The notes beneath the pieces are model-generated. The model saw only the letters and a list, made by a program, of their open reading frames with translations. It made no database searches and was not told the DNA's origin. Below, piece by piece: positions 23,122-31,885 of a DNA stretch of 64,000 nt. How positions within the stretch are numbered: the first letter of the stretch is position 1; the number at the start of each line of letters is the position of its first letter. The position numbers and the translations under genes were made by a program. The DNA is from Buddleja alternifolia (Eukaryota; Streptophyta; Magnoliopsida; Lamiales; Scrophulariaceae), in assembly GCA_019426215.1 (NCBI GenBank), contig CM033403.1:1183001-1247000 (forward strand), in the 5' to 3' direction.

Positions 23122-23558
23122 TAGGGGTGTTCACGAGCCGAGCTCGAGCCGAGCTTGGTCATTTTTCCAGGCTCGAGCTCGAGCTCGATTATTTGTGTTC
23201 GGGTTCGAGCTCGAGCTCGAGCTCGATCGAGCCGTATAGCATGAGCTCGAGCTCGAGCTCGATTATTTCCACTGAGCTCGAGCTCGAGCTAAATATATAT
23301 ATTTTTATTTTTAATAAATTATATTATTATATAAATATTATATTATAATATATATATATATATATTAAAATATATTAATTAAAAAATATATATATAAAGG
23401 GAGCTCGCGAGCCGGCTCGCGAGCTCCCGAACACCTATAAAAAAGCTCGAGCTCTGCTCGATCGCCGGCTCGAGCTCGTGAGGCTCGGCTCGAGCTCGAA
23501 AAATCTCGAGCTCGAGCCGAGTTTTTTTCGAGCCGGCTCGGCTCGGTGAACACCCCTA
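23122..23558. mobile_element. hAT-type MITE rich in GAGCTC/CTCGAG
   Basis: The terminal inverted repeats are TAGGGGTGTTCAC at 23122 and its complement GTGAACACCCCTA ending at 23558. The flanks are AGTATCAC (23114-23121) and GGTATCAC (23559-23566), an 8-bp duplication with one mismatch, as expected for hAT elements. The arms consist of overlapping palindromic GAGCTCGAGC words, and the centre (23290-23398) is almost pure AT. It has no coding capacity. It is inserted in the LARD-like element just downstream of the gag fragment. Confidence 0.85.
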
Positions 23559-23587
23559 GGTATCACACATGACAGGTGTGCCTGGGC

Positions 23588-23908
23588 TTATTGCTGGACC
23601 ACCCACACTGCTGCCCTCACTGAAGCATCTTCAACAAGAGGTAGTAGCGCCTCTTGAGGGATCTCAAACACCCTAGTTGTAGGGGGTGGAATCACTATTG
23701 ATGTTACGGGAGGCACGTTTTGCTCATTCGCGGGGGTTGATATTTCAGGACCTCCGCCATCAGCATGTCCCTTCGTAGGACCTCCTCCCCCGACATGAAC
23801 ACCTGTCAAATCTTCAAGCGTTGGGTTAGGGACGTCATCGCCCGATGTTGGCTGATTGCTACCAGTCATCCTATCATCCGCGGTACGTACTTGGGACCTA
23901 GTTTGCAT
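23588..23908 (-). pseudogene. Gag N-terminal fragment of the LARD-like element
   Basis: The minus-strand ATG at 23908 lies about 40 nt after the PBS-like site and opens MQTRSQVRTADDRMTG, the kind of start seen in plant gypsy Gag. The predicted 106 residues are rich in Gly, Pro and Thr and end VRAAVWVVQQ at a TAA. No CCHC knuckle, protease or RT follows. It could be a residual Gag start kept in a non-autonomous derivative, or simply chance leader sequence. Family assignment rests mainly on position. Confidence 0.5.
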
Positions 23909-23929
23909 ACTCAGTGGCTGGAGCGCTAT

Positions 23930-23946
23930 TCCCACAGACGGCGCCA
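23930..23946 (-). other. Primer-binding-site-like sequence
   Basis: On the minus strand, three bases after the LTR end, the sequence reads TGGCGCCGTCTGTGGG. TGGCGCC-starting sites are standard in plant gypsy elements, where a tRNA 3' end ending GGCGCCA would prime. This fixes the element's orientation as minus. Confidence 0.7.
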
Positions 23947-23949
23947 AAC

Positions 23950-25612
23950 TGATGATGGTAAAATTCGTCAGCCAGAAATTTGTCACATGAATTATCACGT
24001 GGGGTGAAGAATCCGATTCAACTTGATAAGAGGCATTCTTACGTGTATTTAAGCCCGCCATCTTATGTTTTGGATTCATTTATTGCCTAAATCATGCCAC
24101 ATTTGCGTTTAATCGGGGTGTTAAGTGATTTCAGGTGATAAACGAGAGCACACGAAAAAAAGGGGTGAAAAACGATGCACGACACAAGTTCACAGGTTGC
24201 TTACCGCGCCCAAGCGCCAGTATTACCATGCCCAGGCGCTGGACAAGAGGCAAATAAGTTCACATCCTGAAGACCGCGCCTAGGCGCCACTATTGTCGCG
24301 CCTAGGCGCCGTACTGTCTGCACTTGAGCGCCATTATGACCACGCCTAGGCCGCGCCAGACTTATCCCCCAAGAAAAGTACGATACGTAGGCCGCGCCTA
24401 GGCGCCGAACAACCCACGCCTAGGCGCCGGTATAACTGATTTTCAGATTGTATAAAAGGGAAGTTTCAGCACATTAAGAGGGTTCGATTTTTGGGATTTC
24501 TGGAGCATTTCCTTGGAATTGAGCCACATTTTCATCAACCTTAAGAGATCAACAAGGAAGATTAGCTTGGGGATTGAAGATTCAACTTGAAGATCCATCA
24601 TCATTCACCATTTAGGGAGTTTTAATAGCTTTTCATTTTGATTTTATGTCCATGAATATGTATATGAATCCATTTATATCTTTTATGCTATCAATTATGA
24701 GCTAATCTTGTAAGACTAGGGCCATATAAATCCAAATTGTGATTTATGCTTATAATAGAGGATTGTTGAAGTTATTCTTATGTTGTTATGTGGTGTGAAT
24801 TTGTGTTTGTGCTTGTCTTGCATATGCTTGATCACCATATGTTAGAATCTTATGCCTAGGTGAATATTTCGAGAGAAAATTGACTTAGGGTGCACGAAAT
24901 TCACACCATAACCCGCAACCAATGAGGAATTGCCGTGCACATAAGTAAAGATTCCCAGGTGAAGTCGTTCGATCTAAATCGAGTGAGCTCTAGTGCGTTA
25001 ATACATGTTTAGTGATTAGATTTCCAGATAGATATACTTAGGAAACCGTCATTCAAGCATCGGAGTTTAGCGCAAGACATCGGTTATTCTCTACCCTAGG
25101 AGCTTTTCGTCCACTTTTATTACTATCACGACTAGTGCACTTGATATTCAAGCACGTTAGCTTGTAGCGTGTCACAACTCACGACAAACTAGGCTGGGGG
25201 TTGATGAATGTATAGACTGCATTCACTTTAAGTGAGCTGCCTACGTACCCGATGAATGGGGATCAAGTCAGTTCATAGTTCTTTATTGGAATTATTCTCA
25301 AACTTAGTCAGTGTATTTTTCTAGAGAGAATAGATAATGAGTCTTTCTCAGCTCCTCTAAGGCATTTATACGAAACTGGTAATGAACTATGGGCCGTAGG
25401 CCCAACTTTGTCAGTAGCCCATCAGGCTTAATAATATACACTTTACTTAGCTCTTAGACTATTAAAATAGCCTAAGTACTCTTATTAGGTCGTTAATCCT
25501 TTTGGACTTAACTAGTATATAAACAGTGGACTTGATCCATGGGTGGCGAAGCGGCCCGAGCCGGGAATATATTAATTACTATAATGCCCTTAAACATTTT
25601 TGGTGCACATCA
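23950..25612 (-). repeat. 5' LTR of the LARD-like element, split by a solo LTR
   Basis: The two parts, 23950-24023 and 25176-25612, together match 7739-8242 and 51475-51977. They share the TGATGATGGTAAAA start, the GAGCTGCCTACGTACCCG block and the GGTGCACATCA end. Removing the insert and one CAACT duplication restores a continuous LTR of about 510 bp. Confidence 0.8.
24024..25175 (+). mobile_element. Solo LTR inserted in the LARD 5' LTR
   Basis: This 1152-bp sequence starts TGATAAGAGGC and ends GTAGCGTGTCA, with a perfect 5-bp duplication CAACT on both sides (24019-24023; 25176-25180). A TATA box (TATAAAAGGG, 24451-24460) on the plus strand supports a plus orientation. From 24205 to 24435 it carries repeated GCGCCTAGGCGCC-type palindromic words. 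No coding or internal retroelement sequence is present, so it is a recombination-derived solo LTR. The family is not identified. Confidence 0.8.
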
Positions 25613-25928
25613 ATATATATATATTGATCATATGTATAACTTAGCAGGCCATACCATACGGATGAAAATCTTCTAGTGATTAAAGAAACAATTGTAACTT
25701 GGAAAACCTTAAACCATTTTTAAAAGAAAGTTGAAGCATGCATATAAGACATGTTTACTGACAAGAACACAATGATTAACGACTAAGTCCCGATATATAT
25801 GAGCTATTATTAGTTGTCAAGATACAATAGATGACGATACAATGTCAATAAACCAATCTCAATCCAACCTTCCTAAACATCACAAACTCCACACGACGTC
25901 TTACATACATATATTATATGTATATAAC

Positions 25929-25988
<60 letters not shown>

Positions 25989-26065
25989 TATTTATTAGGA
26001 CGAAAAGCTGGAAAACAACAACATAGTAGATAAACGTACAGCTCCCAGTCCCAGCAGCACCAACC
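25613..26065. other. Intergenic; compound AT/AC microsatellite
   Basis: No gene is seen. A compound microsatellite (TA)n(CA)n(TA)n occupies about 25928-25990. It lies downstream of the LEA gene's predicted stop and may fall in or near its 3' UTR, since a terminal exon begins at 26074 on the minus strand. The upstream part is AT-rich sequence that flanks the retroelement nest. Confidence 0.6.
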
Positions 26066-27390
26066 TCAACAATCCTGTAGAACAAAGGCAATACTTTCAA
26101 GCATATAAAATTAATGTATAATATATAATCGCGCATTAAGACTGAAAAATGTGAATGTAATGCAAGCCCCACAAGTTTATCACCAATTAAATACAATGAA
26201 TTTTGACATATACCAGAGAATACTCTTTATAATTAAGATACATAAATTAGTTTCATAATGAGTAAATATATTCTAACCCTTTTTTTTTGGGGGGGAAATT
26301 ATTGATTCATATAAATTCCGTATCCATCAAAAAACAAAGAAAATACCGGTCCTCATAAATCTTATACTCATCAAAAACCAAGAAACGACTAATTAAAAAT
26401 CAATGCATTATAATGTAATATGAATAATATGTATACCTCATCGTCATCATCATCGTCACCTCCATCTTCCTTCTTCTTCTTAAGACGAGTGGTACCACCC
26501 TCCTTGGAGATTGGCAACTTCATTGCTCCAAAAGGTGTATCCACATGAATATTCCCTTTCATACTGTAACCTGTACCTCTCCCCCTAATCATATCCCAAA
26601 GAGCCGAACCACAGTCCTTGGGCCTAAAAGTGATAGGAATATCAATATAGGTAATTCCATTCTTTTCAAGTTTAGCAGATTTCTCGAGGTCAGCACAGCC
26701 TATGCTGACACCGGATAGCCAAACCTCATAGTCGATATCATTAAGCCCCAAATCAAAATCGTTCTTGTTTTCCAACTTCAAATGAAGAGTGGCAATAGTT
26801 TCTTCAAAAGAGAATTTCTCAAAATGAATCTTCTCAAGATCAATATCCGGCTTGTAAGGTATTGGGATCTCGCCCGTTTTCTCAAGAGGCAAAGTAAGCC
26901 TACCAAAAACCGGCACGTCCACTATTAGGTCAACTTTGATTCGATAAGGAATGATACTTCCGGGCTTTATATCATCATAAGTGTTCTTAATATCATCATA
27001 TACCAGACAAAGTGGTATCTTAACGGTCTCGGAGCCATGTGCATGTATCGTCCCGGCATCGGGAATCAGCCCGGAAAATAATTTCCTTCCTTCACTCTCG
27101 ATTAAGTAGTTAATATCAATGAGAGGGATAGGAATGGGATTAGGGTTCTTAACGAGGACGTCCACAACTATATCTACCTTCTCGAGATTTATGTGAGGAA
27201 GATGAATTGCGGTAACATCTGCAGTTGGCTTCCCAAATCCTATTGTTTCCTCGATTTTCTCACCAATGTCGTGGATGAAATCCTTAACCTTGTCTATAAA
27301 TCCACTCTTTTCTTCATCTTTCTTGTCTTCTTTATCCTCTCGGTCTTTGACTTCCCTTTCGACTACCTCGGGATTATCATAAGATGCCAT
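26066..27390 (-). CDS. LEA group 2 (LEA14/WHy domain) desiccation-related protein
   Basis: The main coding exon is 27390-26437, 318 codons from MASYDNPEVVEREVK. It ends in an acidic run of Asp before a GTATAC donor. A terminal exon at 26074-26066, after CTGTAG-type acceptor sequence ending CAG, adds Asp-Cys-stop, for a total of 320 aa. A Lys/Glu/Asp-rich N-terminus is followed by two LEA_2/WHy modules, at roughly residues 70-180 (IVVDVLVKNPNPIPIPLIDI) and 195-300 (FDLGLNDIDYEVWLSGVSIG). The C-terminus is Lys/Asp-rich. It resembles Arabidopsis At2g44060 from memory. Such proteins are soluble, folded LEA proteins linked to drought and desiccation response. The ATG at 27438 adds 16 hydrophobic residues but lies upstream of the likely 5' UTR acceptor, so 27390 is preferred. 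The frame is intact. Confidence 0.9.
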
Positions 27391-28250
27391 ATCTATCGAG
27401 CAACACATTCCCCACCCCACCAAAAAAAAGAGATGCAAAAAAGAATTAGATCATGAATCAATTCATATCTCAACTAATAATCCTACAAGTCACATGGGAT
27501 CAGACTTCAAAATGTGAATCAAATGAAGACTCATTTCCAAAGAAGAACAGGAAATAATAGATTTGTTAAACACAAAGCAAAGACCGACCGATCGATCTAA
27601 CTACATTCTAATAGAAATAAAAAAGAGAAAATCATAGCTGTAATGTAAAACCACATAAGAGGGTTTTCAGATCTTCCAAAGATCAAAGTTGTTGTCCATT
27701 GATATTAAAGTCCCATTGAAATCACAAACTACATAAAAACACAATTAATGGTAATCGAACAAAAAGGTGATCTTGACTACAGATGTAATCTAAGAGAATT
27801 AAATCCAGATCCAGAACCCAAAATCAGGATAATGAAAATGTACATAACATATCATCTCAAGATTGACTTTTGTTTTCTCTTCAAAAAATCAAGAAAAGAA
27901 AAGAAAAGAAACAGATCCAATCCAAAGCATATACTGAGTGAGAATTCTATCTAAAAAATCATCAGCGAATGAGCAAACACAACAACAGAAATCATATAAG
28001 TTGCAAATGGTGAAAAATTCACAAAAAAAGAATCATCAACATATAGATATACATATAACTAAAAAAATAGAATCAGTTAAATAAGTGTGTGAAGTTTACC
28101 AGTTGAATGAAGTGAGCAGCAAAGTTTAGGAGGAGGAAGAAAATATTAACTAGTAGTTGTGGTGATGGATTGGTGGGAGGGGGGGGGTTGAGCAGCACTT
28201 TAAATGACTGAAGAGGGAGTTGTGGTTGTGGATTTTGTCAGAGACAGAGA
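27391..28250 (-). other. 5' UTR intron and leader of the LEA gene
   Basis: On the minus strand a donor CTG/GTAAACTTC occurs at about 28099-28098. An acceptor CGATAG/ATATGG lies a few bases before the start codon at 27390. This predicts a non-coding first exon near 28240-28099 and a roughly 700-bp 5' UTR intron. The interval has no conserved ORF. The promoter would lie above about 28250. The exon boundaries are inferred from splice-site sequence only. Confidence 0.5.
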
Positions 28251-29160
28251 CGTGAATACAATATTATTGCAAGTTTGCCGACAAAACTAGAAATGTTGAT
28301 GGGGGATGCTTTCACGCGGAATCAATCGGATAACACTTGTCATTACATTTGTCTATCTTTTTCTTATTCTTTTTTTTTTTATTCTGGACTAAGGGATTTT
28401 CACAAATTCGGTTCCTTAGATTTTTTAATTATGAGTCAGACCTTATAAAACTCTAAATAACGAGAAAAATCACAAATTGTGACAATGCACCCCATACATG
28501 AAAGTAAAAACTAATACCATTAGACTAACAGGCCTTGAATTAGGATATATATTTTTTTTGAAAGGAAATTACATAGAATAGACAATTTAACTGAGAGCCC
28601 AATATAAGATATTATTCAACAATGATCCGTAAGGGATAGCAAATGGGTTGAAGGGTTGGGCTAAATTAGGCGTGCCAACGAACGGATGTTTTGGGAAACG
28701 GTATACTGAAATTTTACAGATTTTCTAACGACATGATCAACCCGGTTTTAATGCATATAATGAAAAGTAAGTTAAATACACTATACCCGTTGTAGTAAAG
28801 TGGTTGGAGATTATCCTCGAAGCTCCTACAGCACCGGTAGAAAAGTCGTCTTCTTGATTTCTGACCCGGAGTGATGAATATGCAACCACCTCTAAATCAC
28901 CACGCAGAAATCTTGATAAAAAATCTTCCTCTCTTCTCTTGATAAACACGGCTAGGAGGGGAGAGAGGGAGAGAGAGAGAATTTTATGTTTTTGGCTTGT
29001 GTGTTGTAACTTTCATGTGAAAGGTCTCGGGTTCAATTTCAGACTGTCATAACTCACAAGTTGTGACTTTTCTTTTTTTATTTGGAGTCTTATAGTGTCT
29101 GTGTGGCCCATGATTAAAAACTTTTGACTCAAGTTTGTTGGGTCATGGTATCCCCTTTCG
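28251..29160. other. Intergenic with two SINE-like copies in opposite orientation
   Basis: This is upstream sequence of the LEA gene. A segment at about 28430-28570 (minus) and one at about 28980-29125 (plus) share the order GGCCTGT/GGCTTGT head, TTTCATGT, GTCACAA or TTGTGA, TTTTTC, TTAGAGT or TGGAGTCTTATA and GTCTG, ending near an ATTAAAAA tail. The minus copy has an A-box-like GTCTAATGGTA and the plus copy a B-box-like GGGTTCAATTTC. A small minus ORF at 28737-28949 has no recognisable product. A GA-rich tract lies at 28960-28980. Confidence 0.45.
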
Positions 29161-29194
29161 TCTAGATTTTTTTTTTAAAAAAAAGCAAGTTTGA

Positions 29195-29229
<35 letters not shown>

Positions 29230-30200
29230 ATCTAAGATATATAATATCTATATACAAACATATGTATATTATATTAATCTTTATATATATATATATATAT
29301 AGATATAATATCTTTAAATTATATACAAAATAATGTACATTTATATGCATAAAATTAAAATGGACAGAGGAGGGAGGCGGCGGCAACGACGCACTGAGGA
29401 AGGAGAAGCGAAGGATCGCGGTAGGGAAGGTTTGCGGGAGGAGAAGGAAAAGGTAGCAACGAAGACGAAGGTCCGAAGGAGGAGAAGGGAGAGGTAGTAG
29501 CAGACTAAGGGAGGCTAGATGAGGTGGCATGGGCGGAGTTTAAGGAGGAGTGAGGAGAGGGAGGCGGCGGAGAGAGGAGAGGAAGGAGAGACAGTGGCGA
29601 ATAGGGGTGGGTGTTTGGATCTGGTTTTTGAGTACTCACCCGACCCAATCGGGTTCGGGTAATTCGGGTAGGGGGGTTATACAAATTTTTAGGTATCGAG
29701 TTCCTACCTGATATACCCGATCGAGTACCCGATTATTTAAACGAAAAAATATATATATTTTACTAACTTCACACAAACATGGTGGAGAGAGGGTTGCCCC
29801 AGCAGAAATAAAGTTTCACAAATACAAAAATACACGCCCAAGTGTGTCTTCTTCTCTACCTTTTCTCCAAACCCTTTTGCTTCAATTCTTTAAATCACTC
29901 TTGCCAACTTCAAATCATCACAGGAATTGTTTTTCTACCTATCATTTGAATTTATTGAAGGTAAAAATTTGTTTATCCCACAAAATTTTGAAGAGTTATC
30001 TCTTTTCTTCATTGCCCACAAAGTGTTTGATAAAATGTTTATTTGATATTATTTGAGAGTTTTTCAATTTTAAGTAGTGATTTTATTATTAAACACTGAC
30101 ACTCTTATTTATTGTTATTAATATCTCATTCCCTCTATGTTTTATTTAATTTTAAGTGAAAGATAATTATTTTGGAAGTTTTATCTAATAGTATTTAAAT
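29161..30200. other. Gene-poor; AT microsatellites and degenerate MITE-like sequence
   Basis: (AT)n runs lie at about 29202-29226 and 29281-29301, followed by a purine-rich GGAGGA tract (29360-29600). A segment at 29605-29750 with GGGGTGGGTGTTTGG and repeated ACCCGA/TCGGGT words looks like a decayed hAT-type MITE, but no matching second end was found. 29750-30200 is AT-rich with no recognised gene. Confidence 0.5.
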
Positions 30201-30219
30201 GACATGTTTTGCAAATGCC

Positions 30220-31885
30220 AATTTCACGAGGAGCTCGCGATGGAACTTTGAAGTGTAAAGGAACAATGAGAGAACAGGTTAGTATGACTATCCTATTGAT
30301 TTTGATGATAAGGGTGTTGAATTTAATATTGAGTGTGAGATGGAGGATGAGAGTATTAAGATGGGTAAAAACATGCCAAATCGGAAACGGAATCTAAGAT
30401 AACGCTTTGATCAGAATGGTGGGCTTACTTCGAAAAGTAAAAGAATGTTGATGGTGTTATGAAGGCTAAATGTATATTTTGTGGTTGATATTATGGCCGA
30501 CTCAAAACAACACGGTTGTTCATCTCATAAAAAACACATTCTTTGTTGCATAGTTAGTAAAATACGGGACGGGAAAAGTTCACCATTTAATACATACGAG
30601 TATAGTATGAAATTTTATTGAAAGTTACGATGAAAAAATTGGCTAAAAAGTACGATAACGGGAAATAAACGGATTCATAGAAATACGAGTATAATACAAA
30701 TACAAATTAATTATTCAAGAGTAAAAATACGGCTTAATTTTATATAAATTTGTAAGATTTATTGCTTTTATTCGCTTTTAGTTTATAAAAATAAAATTGT
30801 ACATGAGTCATTAGTTGATAATAATTAATATTTTGATAAATTATTAATGTTTGAAGTTTTTAATTGCATAATACGCAATTATTACTTATAAAAATTATTA
30901 ATAAGTTTCTAAGTATTATTCGTCGAGTATTATACGGGATACGTAAAGTACATGTAATAAATGGTTCAACTCAAAAGTACGAGTATTATTTATTACATTC
31001 AGAATGCATAGGAAAATGGAAGTATTTTTCAATTATATGTGCGTATGTGTATTATACGGGTATAATATGAGTTTTTACTAACAGAACTTTGTTGTAAAAA
31101 AGCACCCGATGATGTAAAAAAAAGCATACTCAAAATCAAAATCAAACTTAAACTCAACTTACATTTCAACCATCTCGTCCGGGTGATGAGGGTCCACCAA
31201 CTCTTGGTACTTGGGTATTTGATCAAGATAAAGTAAGTGAAGCTTTGAATTCTATGTTGATTGTGGATGAGCTTCCTTTTAGAACGGTTGAAAGTCTTGA
31301 GGATTTAAATGTTTTTTGTCGGTAGCATGTCCAAATTTTGAAATTCCATCACGTAGGACCGTAACTAATAATATTTACATTGTGTACGTGCATGAGGGAG
31401 AAAGGTTGAAGTCTTTAATAGAGATGTCTGAATGAATTTACATAACTACTGACACATGGACATCTATTCAAAGAGTGAACTATATGTGTCTCACGACCCA
31501 TTTTATCGATGAAAAGTGGAATTTACATAAGAGAATTTAAACTTTTGTCCAATTTCAGGACATAAGAGTGAAGAAGTGAGTAAGAGCGTGGAAAAATGTT
31601 TGCTTGATTGGAGGGTTGACAAGATTTCCACGATTACGGTTGATAATGCTTCCTCAAATGATGGCGCGATTGTGTGCTTGCAAAAAAAGTTTGATAATTG
31701 GGGTACAAATATTTTAGGTGGAAATTATGTTCACATGAGGTGTGTTGCCCACATCAAATCTTATTGTGTAAGATGGTTTGAAGAGCAAGGATGAACATAT
31801 GGCTATTACTTGTATTAGAGGAGTGGTAAAGTATATTAGGAACTCTTCAGCTAGGTACAAAAAGTTTTTGTAGTGTGTAAAACTT
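30220..31885 (+). pseudogene. hAT (Ac-like, BED zinc finger) transposase remnant
   Basis: Fragments in several frames follow the order of plant hAT transposases. KAKCIFCG and a nearby H-type segment (30460-30545) resemble the BED finger. DELPFRTVESLED (31270-31310), ITTDTWTSIQRVNYMCLTTH (31430-31510) and SKSVEKCLLDWRVDKI, TITVDNASSNDGAI and YVHMRCVAHI (31576-31760) match the catalytic-region blocks. A VKYIRNSSARYKKFL segment then ends at about 31870. There are stops and shifts throughout. A 538-bp MITE with an 8-bp duplication interrupts the region after the BED finger. The C-terminal dimerisation domain is missing, and LTR-like sequence follows. Confidence 0.8.
30549..31086. mobile_element. 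hAT-type MITE inserted in the hAT transposase remnant
   Basis: A perfect 8-bp duplication, CTTTGTTG, flanks the insert (30541-30548; 31087-31094). Its ends share the inverted motif GTTAGTAAAA / TTTTACTAAC. Removing the insert brings the transposase KKHIL region next to downstream transposase-like sequence. The interior is AT-rich, with repeated GTATTATACGGG and TACGAGTATA words, and non-coding. Confidence 0.75.

Larger units (their letters stand above)
7739..25612 (-). mobile_element. Non-autonomous (LARD-like) gypsy-type LTR element with nested insertions
   Basis: Two related LTRs bound the element: 7739-8242 and 23950-25612, the second interrupted. Both ends are flanked by ATATA (7734-7738; 25613-25617), consistent with a 5-bp target duplication, although the site is low-complexity. 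On the minus strand the right LTR is followed by TGGCGCCGTCTGTGGGAA, a PBS-like sequence common in plant gypsy elements, then a gag-like N-terminus. A purine tract (about 8249-8264) precedes the left LTR. With the copia element, the hAT MITE and the solo LTR removed, about 6.7 kb remains, nearly all non-coding and repeat-rich, with no protease, RT or integrase recognised. That fits a large retrotransposon derivative that needs proteins from a partner. A solo LTR of the same family is at 51475-51977. Confidence 0.75.

Noticed and set aside
25842..26196. ORFs on both strands over the AT/AC microsatellite
   Set aside because: Peptides are microsatellite translations (IYIYIY, HTHTHI) with no gene content.
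26389..26436. Read-through C-terminus of the LEA ORF
   Set aside because: The residues after the acidic tail are not conserved and a GTATAC donor lies exactly at the end of the conserved part, so these bases are read as intron.
27391..27438. Upstream ATG of the LEA ORF (16 extra residues)
   Set aside because: The extension is hydrophobic and unlike the family, and a likely splice acceptor lies between it and the preferred start.
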